This document shows, piece after piece, positions 1 to 8,400 of a stretch of 9,385 nt of DNA. The position numbers were made by a program, and so were the translations under genes. The stretch covers positions 1-9,385 of the forward strand of contig JAIOTM010000224.1 of assembly GCA_021106755.1 (NCBI GenBank), in the 5' to 3' direction. The DNA is from Candidatus Cloacimonadota bacterium. Lineage in GTDB: Bacteria > Cloacimonadota > Cloacimonadia > Cloacimonadales > JAIOQZ01. Under the pieces are notes generated by a model that was not told the DNA's origin, made no database searches, and worked only from the letters and a program-made list of their open reading frames with translations. The first letter of the stretch is position 1; each line of letters begins with the position of its first letter.

Positions 1-128
1 AAAAAAAATGGGTGGCTTGGGTAAGAAGGTTTTTAGAGTGCACTCATACAAAAAATGGCATAATAAACTTTGTCCTAAAAACGATACTTCGTAAACCTCT
101 TTTCTATAAATAACAGAAAACTCAGCCA

Positions 129-209
129 GACAAAAAGAACAAAGAAAAACTTTTACCTACTTCCGCATTAGTTGTTTCGACTCGAAAAGTATGTCGAGTC
201 GAGCAACAT
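129..209. repeat. Diverged direct repeat, copy 1
   Basis: This segment aligns in order with 420-512. Both begin GACAAAAA(A)GAACAAA, continue through a CTTT-ACCT-CTTCC block, then ACTCGA, an 8-base spacer, a (C/T)GAGTCG(A/G)GC block, and end CA(AA)ACAT. Copy 2 is about 12 bases longer, mostly through an insertion before the stem. The shared order of blocks makes chance unlikely. The copy includes the first hairpin of this region. Confidence 0.7.
171..207. repeat. Hairpin 1 (TCGACTCGA / TCGAGTCGA)
   Basis: TCGACTCGA at 177-185 is perfectly complementary in inverted order to TCGAGTCGA at 194-202, giving a 9-bp stem around an 8-base loop (186-193). The stem can extend past a small internal bulge through GTTG (171-174) pairing with CAAC (204-207). 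No T-run follows, so it is not a normal intrinsic terminator. The core 8-mer TCGAGTCG also builds hairpin 2. Confidence 0.75.
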
Positions 210-217
210 CTTGGGGT

Positions 218-251
218 TTCGAGTCGTCGTCCTTCGTCCTTACGACTCGAA
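218..251. repeat. Hairpin 2 with a tandem 7-mer loop
   Basis: TTCGAGTCGT at 218-227 pairs perfectly with ACGACTCGAA at 242-251, a 10-bp stem. The 14-base loop (228-241) is exactly two tandem copies of CGTCCTT. The stem uses the same TCGAGTCG core as hairpin 1, which starts about 40 bases upstream. No T-run follows, so a terminator role is not indicated. Confidence 0.75.
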
Positions 252-286
252 GAATAGTGGTGCATTAACCCATTTCTGAATCAGGA

Positions 287-320
287 TTTACTGGATTTGG
301 GATATTTACAGGATTTGGAA
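287..320. repeat. Short tandem repeat, 18-bp period
   Basis: TTTACTGGATTTGGGA at 287-302 recurs as TTTACAGGATTTGGAA at 305-320, with 14 of 16 bases the same and an 18-bp offset. TCAGGATT at 281-288 also has a perfect inverted partner, AATCCTGA, at 346-353. This is a small GGATTT-type intergenic repeat with no evident function. Confidence 0.5.
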
Positions 321-419
321 AACTTCGAGACTGCCTTTATTTCTTAATCCTGAAAATTTCTTCAATTAGAAGATTGTAATCAATCACTCTTGAGGTAATC
401 CGACCCCAATCCTGCTTCT

Positions 420-512
420 GACAAAAAAGAACAAAAAGAAGCTTTCACCTCTTCCCCACATCCGAATCAGTTTTATTTTAACTCGAAGGGAATGTTGAGT
501 CGGGCAAAACAT
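420..512. repeat. Diverged direct repeat, copy 2
   Basis: This is the second copy of the element at 129-209. Its hairpin is decayed: ACTCGA (481-486) pairs with TTGAGT (495-500) through one G-T wobble around an 8-base loop of the same length as in copy 1. Outer stem pairs are lost or wobble. The equal loop length and conserved right flank (GGGCAAAACAT against GAGCAACAT) support common origin. Confidence 0.65.
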
Positions 513-574
513 GCTATAAAGCCTTATGTAAATAATGATTATCTCGAATGCTGATTACGCTTTTAATACGGCTG

Positions 575-580
575 TATAAT
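575..580 (+). promoter_or_regulatory. Probable -10 element for the aminopeptidase gene
   Basis: A perfect TATAAT lies about 77 bases before the preferred start codon at 657. No good -35 hexamer is found 16-18 bases upstream (the region reads TGATTA), so this would be a promoter with a weak -35. Transcription from it would begin near 587, leaving a leader of about 70 bases. That leaves almost no leader for the alternative TTG start at 594 and supports the ATG at 657. Confidence 0.5.
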
Positions 581-656
581 TGAGCAAAAGTTTTTGTTTA
601 CAAATCAGGCGTACCCATATTATTTGCCAGAAATCAATAAGATATACGAGGAATCT

Positions 657-2102
657 ATGAAAATACATCTAGAAAAACAGTTTGCGAAGGCAGATACAGT
701 TATCATCCCCGGTTTTCACGATGACAAACCTGACCTGAAAAAGTGGATTAATCTGAAACCAGGCACAACAACAGACTTTGTTTCGGATTTCTCCTGGAAA
801 AAAAACAAACGGGTTTATCTTTCTGCCGAAAACCTTACCCTCATTCTTATTGGATTAGAAGAAAAAGAAAAGTGGAATGATACCCAGCTTCGCAAGAAAG
901 TAGCTGGTATCTACAAAGAACTTACCGCGGCTGACTCAGTAAATGCCAGCCTGATATTAGAGCCAATGCTTTATAGAATGAAAAATGCTGATGTTACACG
1001 AATTTCCGCGGAAACAATTCTAAACAGTTCCTACAAGTTCGATAAGTACCGGGAAAAAGATGAAGATGAGATTTCCCTGATAAAAGAAATCGCTTTAATT
1101 CTGCCAAATCCAGCGGTCGCGGATAAAGTCGCTCATAAAGAAGGTATTATTCTGGGTGAAGCAATGATTCTTGCCAGAAGTCTTATCAACGAGCCGGCAA
1201 ACACACTCACCCCTTCCGCGCTTGCGAAAGCTGCGGAAAAAGCTGGTAATGAGTTCGGCTTTGAAACTGAAGTTTTTGATGAGAAAGTGATTAAGAAGCT
1301 CAAAATGGAAGCGTTCTGGGCTGTAGCCAAAGGCTCTGAAGCCCTCCCTCGTTTAATTGTAATGCGTTACAAGGGCGACCCAAACGCCAAGGAGATTCTT
1401 GGTCTTGTGGGCAAGGGTTTAACCTACGACAGCGGTGGATATGCTCTCAAACCAGGTTCGGGCATGGTGGATATGAATATGGATATGGGTGGCTCAGGGG
1501 CTGTTATTGGTGCAATGTCTGCTATCGCCGCTATGAAACTACCTGTTAATGTTACAGCAGTAGTAGCTGCCTGCGAAAATATGGTTTCCGGTGGAGCTTT
1601 CCGAAACGGTGATATTATTGGCTCTATGTCTGGTAAGACCATTCATGTTGGTAATACCGACGCGGAAGGCAGGCTTACCCTGATTGATGCCATTACCTAT
1701 GCTATCGAAAAGGAACATGTTGCCAAAGTTGTAGATATCGCAACACTTACAGGTGCGGTACTTGTATGCCTTGGCTCACTCCGCACCGGAATAATATCCA
1801 ATGATGATGAATTCTATAGTACGCTGGAAAAGGCGTCACACGTTTCTGGTGATAAAATCTGGCGTCTCCCCCATGACGATGAGTACAGAGAGTTACTAAA
1901 ATCTGAAGTTGCTGACATCAGCAACATTGGGCACGGACGATCAGCAGGTACAATTACAGCCGGATTATTCATCCGCGACTTTGTGCAGGACAAGCCCTGG
2001 ATTCATTGTGATATTGCTGGCTCCGCAAACGAGACAAAAGGTGCGAAACTGGCAACTGGAGCAGGTGTCCGGTTACTGTATTTTCTCGCAAAGCTTCAAT
2101 AA
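657..2102 (+). CDS. pepA: Leucyl aminopeptidase, M17 family
   Basis: This 481-residue cytoplasmic metallo-exopeptidase removes N-terminal residues, classically leucine, from peptides; M17 enzymes are two-metal hexamers. The N-terminal part (about 1-150) is the variable domain; the rest is the catalytic domain. The signature NTDAEGRL is at 333-340. Metal ligands K253, D258, D276, D335 and E337 and catalytic K265 and R339 all have exactly the spacing of E. coli PepA (270, 275, 293, 352, 354, 282, 356). I chose ATG 657 because GAGGA precedes it by four bases; the frame stays open upstream to a TTG at 594, but that lacks a ribosome site and sits next to the predicted transcription start. The length is normal (E. 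coli PepA has 503 residues). It appears to be a single-gene unit, with its own promoter and a terminator right after it. The family is certain; substrate preference cannot be read from sequence. Confidence 0.95.
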   Translation: MKIHLEKQFAKADTVIIPGFHDDKPDLKKWINLKPGTTTDFVSDFSWKKNKRVYLSAENLTLILIGLEEKEKWNDTQLRKKVAGIYKELTAADSVNASLILEPMLYRMKNADVTRISAETILNSSYKFDKYREKDEDEISLIKEIALILPNPAVADKVAHKEGIILGEAMILARSLINEPANTLTPSALAKAAEKAGNEFGFETEVFDEKVIKKLKMEAFWAVAKGSEALPRLIVMRYKGDPNAKEILGLVGKGLTYDSGGYALKPGSGMVDMNMDMGGSGAVIGAMSAIAAMKLPVNVTAVVAACENMVSGGAFRNGDIIGSMSGKTIHVGNTDAEGRLTLIDAITYAIEKEHVAKVVDIATLTGAVLVCLGSLRTGIISNDDEFYSTLEKASHVSGDKIWRLPHDDEYRELLKSEVADISNIGHGRSAGTITAGLFIRDFVQDKPWIHCDIAGSANETKGAKLATGAGVRLLYFLAKLQ

Positions 2103-2125
2103 AACATATCTGATTCTGAATATAT

Positions 2126-2154
2126 GCCGTTGATTCGTCAGCGGCTTTTTTTTT
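2126..2154 (+). terminator. Intrinsic terminator after the aminopeptidase gene
   Basis: GCCGTTGA (2126-2133) pairs with TCAGCGGC (2138-2145) through seven Watson-Crick pairs and one G-T wobble. The loop is TTCG, and nine T follow (2146-2154). It starts 23 bases after the stop codon, separating the aminopeptidase gene from the efflux operon downstream. Confidence 0.9.
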
Positions 2155-2286
2155 ACTGCTCTTCCAATACAATTTTATATTATCCAGATTAGCATCAGGG
2201 CAACCACAAGAATTCACCCTTATAAAAGCGGTTTGGTATTACTAAAGCTTTTCACATATTTCTTCAAAAAAAATCTCATTTTTCAA

Positions 2287-2328
2287 TTGACACGTTCGAC
2301 CATGATAGAATGTTGGTCGAAAGGTCAA
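2287..2328. promoter_or_regulatory. Probable TetR operator and operon promoter region
   Basis: A perfect 8-bp inverted repeat, TTCGACCA (2295-2302) and TGGTCGAA (2314-2321), surrounds an 11-base spacer. It is flanked by a second matched pair, TTGAC (2287-2291) and GTCAA (2324-2328). The two-layered palindrome lies 25 bases before the TetR start codon, the usual place for a self-regulated TetR operator. TTGACA (2287-2292) resembles a -35 box and TAGAAT (2306-2311) a -10 box, but only 13 bases separate them, so they may not be a pair. Either element would be covered by a bound repressor. That this TetR protein binds here is inferred from position and symmetry. Confidence 0.7.
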
Positions 2329-2353
2329 TAATGAAGATAAAGGAGTCAACTAT

Positions 2354-2968
2354 ATGAGTGATAGTGAACTGAACGAAAAGCAACAGCATATTATAAATGT
2401 TGCCGAAACTGTATTTACTCGTTACGGATACGATAAAACAGCGATATCCGATATTGCCGCCGAAGCCGGACTCGGTAAAGGCACGCTGTACTATTACTTC
2501 GATTCCAAAGAAGATTTATTTATCGAAGTAATGAAACTTCAAATTCAGGCAGTATTTGTTGAGATGCGAGAGAAATTGGCAACACTGCAAAAGGCATCTG
2601 ATAAATTACTGACATCCCTTGTAGCCCCATTATCACTATTGCGTGATAAAGCACCTTTGTATCTTCAATTTATCAACGCTAACACAAATATGTTCCACAC
2701 CAAGCTCATAGATTTTCAGAATGAAAAACAAAGCGAGATATGCAATTCGTTGCAGGAGATTATTCTGGAAGGTCAGCAAAGCGGAGAATTCAGGGAAGAT
2801 ATTGATGCAAAGGCATGTGCTGGTGTTATCTATCGTAAATTGATGTTTGGAGATGAGAATAAAACCAACTGTACGTTTTGCGAAGAAATGATTAAGCAAA
2901 AAGAGAAAGACTTGAATCTGCTAATCGAATTGATTTTAACAGGTCTCATCAAAAGAGAGGTTTCATAA
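2354..2968 (+). CDS. TetR/AcrR-family transcriptional regulator
   Basis: This 204-residue protein has a TetR-type DNA-binding domain at about 10-56, with the family pattern around AETVFTRYGYDKTAISDIA and GKGTLYYYFDSKEDLF; the recognition helix ends in the usual YYYF at 46-49. The remaining helical part (about 70-204) is the variable ligand and dimer domain. TetR proteins next to RND pumps usually repress them and let go of DNA when a substrate binds. Here it is the first gene of the operon, so it probably controls itself and the pump through the palindrome at 2287-2328. AGGAG at 2341-2345 precedes the start by 8 bases. Its TAA shares one base with the next ATG (TAATG), which suggests translational coupling. 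The ligand domain has four cysteines, at 130, 155, 173 and 176, the last two as CxxC; a metal or thiol-sensing role is possible but unproven. Confidence 0.92.
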   Translation: MSDSELNEKQQHIINVAETVFTRYGYDKTAISDIAAEAGLGKGTLYYYFDSKEDLFIEVMKLQIQAVFVEMREKLATLQKASDKLLTSLVAPLSLLRDKAPLYLQFINANTNMFHTKLIDFQNEKQSEICNSLQEIILEGQQSGEFREDIDAKACAGVIYRKLMFGDENKTNCTFCEEMIKQKEKDLNLLIELILTGLIKREVS

Positions 2969-4380
2969 TGAGATATTTCATTGCAATATTGTTGCTCCTG
3001 CCGATGTTGTTGTCCGCGTTAACGCTGGACGAATGTGTTAAGTTGGCACAGGAAAACAATCGCGAGTTAATGCGGCAACGGGAAGAGATTGCTAAAATTG
3101 ACGCGGAATACAACAACGTTCGTGGTTCTCTGTTCCCACAGATTACTCTCAATGCAGGGTATCAGCTAAAATGGAACAGGTTACCCGATTCAGCTACCGG
3201 AGGTTTGCAATCTCTCAGCGATATGCTACACGGTTCAGATGACCTCAATTCTGCTACCTCTAACGACAGTCTGCTTATTGAGAACGACCAATCAATCGCT
3301 GGCTTTACAGACGATGCTATGGGAAGTATGACACCCGAACAAAATCAGGAAGAAACCGCTCTCTTTGGACAGATACAGCTAACTCAAGTTGTCTTTATGG
3401 GCGGAGAGCTATTTAACGGGTTGCGGGTGTTGGATAAGGTGAAAACAATCACACGTAAACAGTATTTCCTCGTTGAGCAGGATGTAATCTATAATACTAA
3501 AGAGATGTACTATCAGACGCTTCTCGCCGGAAAAGTACTTCGAATACAGGAAGACGCTTTAACTATAGCCGGGCAGCACCTGCAACAAGTTACAGATGCC
3601 TTCGATGGTGGGTTTGTTTCCGAATATAATAAGCTTCGGGCAGAGCTTGAAGTTGAAAAACTGAAGCCGGCAGTACTGCAAGCGCGCAACAACAGCGAAC
3701 TTGCTATGCAGGCGTTCAAAAACCACCTTGGTTGGAAAAGCGGAGTGCTGACACTTGATAACACTGTGCCGGAGACAGACAATCTTCCACAATTCGCGGA
3801 GTTAGACTCCCTTCTTGAGGAAGGACTTAACAACAGGGCTGAATTGAAGTTATCCACAATTAGCGTAGAGATAGAGGATGTTCGCTACACCATAGAAAAA
3901 CAGAACTTCCTGCCCGATGTGTTTATCACGGGGGAGTACAATAAATTCACTGCCGCAACCGATTTCTCCATAGAAAGTGAAGATTTTGGAGATGCCTGGC
4001 AAATTGGGCTTGGCGTTAGTATGCCGCTGTTTACCGGATTTTCCAACACAGCCAGACGCGCGAAAACGCGACATGGACTACGGCAATCGAAAATAGCTCA
4101 CGAGGAATTACTCCAATTGCTGGAGCTTGATATCCGAAACTCGTGGTTAGCTCTGGAATACGCCCGGCAAGCTCTCGAAGTTCAGAAGAAAAATATTTCC
4201 CTCGCCCAGCGTGGACTGGAAATAGCTCAGGCTCGATACGACAACAGTGTGGGTATTCAATTGGAAGTATTTGATGCCCAGTTGAAACAACGCTCCACCC
4301 GACTGGAGTACGAAAACGCTCTCTACTCGCTTATTATCGCAACCGAAAAAATGAACAAAGCCCTTGGGCGAAAATTATAA
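2968..4380 (+). CDS. TolC-family outer-membrane efflux protein
   Basis: This 470-residue protein is the outer-membrane duct of the pump; TolC proteins form trimers with a beta-barrel and a long periplasmic alpha-helical tunnel. It has a hydrophobic signal peptide, residues 1 to about 17, then LTLDECVKLAQENN, the usual opening of the first efflux-protein repeat. The second repeat begins around 225-240, and the C-terminal helices (about 390-465) end in the familiar pattern before ALGRKL. A low-complexity acidic insert rich in S, D and N, at about 75-120, precedes the first barrel strand and is probably a surface loop. AGAGG at 2956-2960 lies 7 bases before the start. It lies between the regulator and adaptor genes, so it is the dedicated partner of this pump. 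Substrate range cannot be inferred. Confidence 0.92.
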   Translation: MRYFIAILLLLPMLLSALTLDECVKLAQENNRELMRQREEIAKIDAEYNNVRGSLFPQITLNAGYQLKWNRLPDSATGGLQSLSDMLHGSDDLNSATSNDSLLIENDQSIAGFTDDAMGSMTPEQNQEETALFGQIQLTQVVFMGGELFNGLRVLDKVKTITRKQYFLVEQDVIYNTKEMYYQTLLAGKVLRIQEDALTIAGQHLQQVTDAFDGGFVSEYNKLRAELEVEKLKPAVLQARNNSELAMQAFKNHLGWKSGVLTLDNTVPETDNLPQFAELDSLLEEGLNNRAELKLSTISVEIEDVRYTIEKQNFLPDVFITGEYNKFTAATDFSIESEDFGDAWQIGLGVSMPLFTGFSNTARRAKTRHGLRQSKIAHEELLQLLELDIRNSWLALEYARQALEVQKKNISLAQRGLEIAQARYDNSVGIQLEVFDAQLKQRSTRLEYENALYSLIIATEKMNKALGRKL

Positions 4381-4392
4381 AGGAGTAATATA

Positions 4393-5421
4393 ATGAAAAA
4401 ATATTTTCATTTCATCGTCCTGTTGTCACTACTACTTGTTACCGCGTGTGGTGGAAATGAGAAAAATGAAGTTTCCAATATAGAAAACCTGCATAAAGAA
4501 AACGGAGTTCCGGTTCGGGTAATTGAAATCAAATCAGAGCTTTTTACTAAGCAACTCAGCTATCACGCAACGCTTTCCGGGGTACGGCAGTCCAATAAGG
4601 GCGCGGCAGTAGGTGGAACTATAGAAAAGATACATTACAACATCGGCGATTATGTACAAAAAGACAGCGTTGTTATGGAATTTCCTGAAGACCATCCCGG
4701 AGCACAGTTTTTACAGGCAAAAACCGTGTTTGAAAATGCCGAGAATTCATACAATCGACTTAACGCGTTGTATGAAAAAGGTGGAATCTCCCGTCAGGAC
4801 ATGGATAACGCCCGTACTAACTACGAAGTTCAAAAAGCCAATTGGGACGCCGTTAATGGAATGTTAAAAGTGAAAGCTCCCCTCAGCGGTTACATAACAG
4901 CGATTTTCGTGCAGGAAACAGACAATGTGTCAAGTGAAGCCTTGCTCTTTACTGTTTCGCAATTAGATAAAATGAAAGCCCGCATATTTGTCTCCGATGA
5001 AGAACTGCAACTGATTAATCGCGGACAAAAAGTTGTAGCTGAATGGCAGAACAAGTTTTTTCCCGGCAAAGTAACCCAGACTGCTATCGCTTCCGACCCA
5101 AGCCGTTTAGCGTTTCAGGTGGACGTGGAATTGGTTAACAAAAATCGCGAGTTAAAACCGGGAGTTACAGCTATTATCATGATTGAAGCTTACAATAATC
5201 CTGAAGCTATCTCTATTTCCCTGAAAAATACACGCACCGACTCGAAAGGTCGTTATGTTTATATCGTTAATAGCGATACAGCAAAAAAACGCTACATAAC
5301 AACTGGTGAAGAAAGCAACGATTTACTGGAAGTTACAAGTGGTGTTTCAACAGGCGAACACATTATTACCGATGGTCTGAGCATGGTTTCTGACGGTGTT
5401 AAAATCCAGGTTAAGGAGTAA
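4393..5421 (+). CDS. RND periplasmic adaptor (membrane fusion protein), lipoprotein
   Basis: This 342-residue protein bridges the RND pump and the TolC-like duct. Residues 1-18 are a lipoprotein signal with lipobox VTAC and acceptor C19; the next residues are GG, with no aspartate that would mark inner-membrane retention by the E. coli +2 rule. The first lipoyl half is near 74-100 (GGTIEKIHYNIGD), a short alpha-hairpin spans about 103-155, and the second lipoyl half begins at APLSGYI (162-168). A beta-barrel domain follows to about 255, then a membrane-proximal domain to the end. The hairpin is short, so it probably touches only the tip of the duct. The AAGGAG site (4380-4385) overlaps the stop codon of the tolC-like gene, which favours coupled expression. 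The pump gene starts 3 bases after its stop. Confidence 0.93.
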   Translation: MKKYFHFIVLLSLLLVTACGGNEKNEVSNIENLHKENGVPVRVIEIKSELFTKQLSYHATLSGVRQSNKGAAVGGTIEKIHYNIGDYVQKDSVVMEFPEDHPGAQFLQAKTVFENAENSYNRLNALYEKGGISRQDMDNARTNYEVQKANWDAVNGMLKVKAPLSGYITAIFVQETDNVSSEALLFTVSQLDKMKARIFVSDEELQLINRGQKVVAEWQNKFFPGKVTQTAIASDPSRLAFQVDVELVNKNRELKPGVTAIIMIEAYNNPEAISISLKNTRTDSKGRYVYIVNSDTAKKRYITTGEESNDLLEVTSGVSTGEHIITDGLSMVSDGVKIQVKE

Positions 5422-5424
5422 ACG

Positions 5425-8400
5425 ATGTTTCTCTCCGATTTATCGATTAAACGTCCCATTTTGATTACAATGATAATCATGGTGTTCATCGTATTCGGGC
5501 TGTTGGGTTATTTCGCTCTCAATCTGAATATGATGCCGGATGTATCTATCCCTTTTGTTACCATTCAGACAATATATCCGGGAGCGGGACCCAAAGAAAT
5601 TGAAACCCAGATAACAAAAATCATTGAGGACGAAGTTGCGACTATCAGTAATATCAACTACATTCAGTCATATTCCATGGAAAGTGTTTCGTTAGTGCTG
5701 ATGCGCTTTGATATGAATAAGGATGTCAATATTGCTGCTCAGGATGTCAAAGACAAAATTGCCGCTATTCAGAATCAGTTACCGGCAGACGCCGATGTAC
5801 CAGTTACGGCTAAGTTTGAGATGGGTTCGGAACCTGTGGTTTCTATGGTGTTATCGGGTGATGTAACTCCAGCGGAATTGTATCACATTGCAGACACACA
5901 ACTTCGCGATAGACTTTCGCAGATACAAGGTGTAGCACAGGTTAACCTGACTGGTGGACAAGAACGCGAAATCAGGGTGGAATTTGACGACAGAATTGTT
6001 ACCCAAAACATGATTTCGCTCCCGCAGATGTCTCAAATACTGGCAATGAATAATCTCGATATGCCGGGTGGTCAGTTCGATCGGGCTGGCAGGGAATACG
6101 CGGTTAGACTAGAAGGTGAGTTCGACGCTGTGACCCAGATTCGCAATCTCGAAATCCAGACCCCTTTCGGAATAAAAAAGCTCGGGCAAATAGCTTCTGT
6201 TATTGATACAACCGCGACTGTGCGTAAGCGCAGTACATATTTCAATAATGTAGAAAAAACTGGAAGTGATAACGTTGTTAAAGCAACTATTATCAAAAGT
6301 CAGGATGGTAACGCTGTAGAAATTTCGGATTTGCTGACAAAAGAGCTACCGGGAATCCGTGCTTCCCTTCCTCATGGTGTACAACTAAACATTATAGATG
6401 ATACCTCTGTATTTGTACGTGCATCTGTGGACGATACTCTAAGTAACATCTTACTTGGTATTTTGTTTACCGGATTAATTCTGCTTCTGTTTCTGCACGA
6501 TCTCCGTGCTACATTAATAGCTGCCCTGGCTATGCCTATGTCGATTATCTCCACGTTTCTGTTTATGCAGTTACTTGGATTCACGCTTAACATCTTTACA
6601 TTGATGGGGCTATCCATATCTGTCGGGATATTGGTTACCAACTCGGTGGTGGTGTTGGAGAATATTTTCCGGCATAAGCGATCCGGACAGGATAAAAAGG
6701 AAGCTGCGGCAAAAGGTACATCCGAAATTACCATTGCTGTGCTAGCTTCAACTCTTACCAACATCGTTGTGTTTCTTCCCATTGCGGCTATGACTTCGAT
6801 GGTTGGACAAATGTTTAAGGAGTTTGCACTTACGGTGACATTCGCAACTATTTTCTCGCTGATTGCATCGTTTACACTCACACCAATGCTTGCGGGACTC
6901 ATTCTGCCAAAAGAATTGAAACTCAACAAGTTTGGAGCCTGGTTCAATAAAGGATTTGTAAAGATTGAGAAATTCTATGGCAGAATGCTTGTTGTTCTGT
7001 TCAAGAAGAAAAGATATGCGTTCTTCGTAATTTTGATAGCGTTGATACTTTTTATCGGGAGTTTGCAACTCGCAGGGAAAGTTGGTTTTGAGTTTGTACC
7101 GCTACTTGATGAAGGTAACATCAGTATCGAAATTGAGCTTCCGCAAGGGGCAAGTCTGGAATCGACTGCAAAAAGTGTAAAAGAAATTGAAACCATCGTT
7201 GCCAAACACGATGAAGTGATGTTTATTACTTCCACCATTGGCGAAGCCAACGAAATGAGTCGAGGTACTAACCTTGCCAAGATGAACGTGAAATTGGTTG
7301 ACGCTGATGAACGTATTGCTAAAACCACAGATATAAATAACCTGTTAATCAAAGAACTATCCGAAGTTAGCGGTGCAAAGATTAAGCCGAATGTGCAATC
7401 CAGTGCTTCGGGTGGTGAATCGCCGATTGAGTTTTACCTTAAAGGACAGGACATCGAAGTCCTTGAAGAATTAAAGCAACAAATTCTTGATAACTGCCGC
7501 GACATTTACGGTCTCGTTAACTTCGATGCTTCCACACGCTCGGGTAAACCTGAGCTTTCGATTGTGCCGGACAGAAACAAATTAGCACAATCGGGTGTAT
7601 CTATACAGGAGCTGGCGTTTACATTGAGAGCTTCGGTGGAAGGGCTGGTAACAACAACTTTCCGCGATGGTGGCAAAGAATACGATATTCGTATTGTGCT
7701 GAACAAAGACTCAGTTGATTCACCCGATAAAATCCGCAATCTTCCGGTCGTTACCCGGCACGGCGTCTTCCCTATGTCGCAACTTGCCGAAGTTTCGTAT
7801 TCGCATGGGATTAACAGTATTCAGCATCGCGATAAATTTACAGCAATCGGATTTACAGGCAGTCCGGCTGTTGGTGTTCCGTTGGGTGATGTTACGAGTG
7901 GGATAGATAAGCGCATAGCCGAAATGGACATGCCACCCGGCTACGAAGTTCAATGGAGTGGAAGTGCCGAGTTTATGCAGGAAATGATGATTGACATGCT
8001 ACGTACATTCATTCTTGCTATTCTGCTTACCTATATGCTTCTCGCGGCTATATTGGAAAGCTTTACTCAGCCGTTCCTTATTCTGCTAACGCTTCCGTTG
8101 GCACTTATTGGCGTGTTTGGTGCACTCTATGTTGCCAACGTTACTATGAGTATTTTCTCTATGATGGCGATTATTATGCTGGTGGGTATTGTGGTTAACA
8201 ACGCAATTCTGCTGTTGGATTACACCAACCAGTTGGTTAGAGAAGGCTATCCTGTACGAAAAGCACTTGCTACCGCCTGCCCGATTAAGCTGAGACCAAT
8301 TATTATGTCTAATCTCGCGATTGTTATTGGAATGATGCCAATGGCAATAGGAATTGGCTCCGCCGGACGTGAATTCCGCCAGGCTATGGGCGTTGTAAGT

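Larger units (their letters stand above)
1..593. other. Repeat-rich intergenic region without a supported gene
   Basis: No open frame here has a convincing start, ribosome site or recognisable protein. The stretch is AT-rich and structured instead. It holds two perfect inverted repeats based on TCGAGTCG (177-202 and 218-251), a diverged direct repeat (129-209 and 420-512) and a short 18-bp-period repeat (about 287-320). A perfect TATAAT lies at 575-580 near its right end. The left edge (1-128) shows only a run of A and no structure I can interpret. The region may be a transcribed leader, a small-RNA locus or a site of extragenic repeat elements; the sequence alone does not decide. Confidence 0.6.

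Noticed and set aside
129..512. A CRISPR array in the repeat-rich leader.
   Set aside because: There are only two long copies with clear divergence, no regular spacers and no cas genes.
594..656. A 21-residue N-terminal extension of the aminopeptidase from a TTG codon at 594.
   Set aside because: There is no ribosome site before it, it lies within a few bases of the predicted transcription start, and the ATG at 657 has GAGGA at proper distance and gives a normal family length.
2287..2311. TTGACA and TAGAAT as a standard -35/-10 pair for the efflux operon.
   Set aside because: They are only 13 bases apart, well short of the usual 16-18; each may act with an unseen partner, so no firm promoter is called.
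6372..6947. A 191-codon open frame on the minus strand.
   Set aside because: It lies wholly antisense to the RND transporter gene, its protein has no recognisable motif, and the plus-strand gene explains the sequence.
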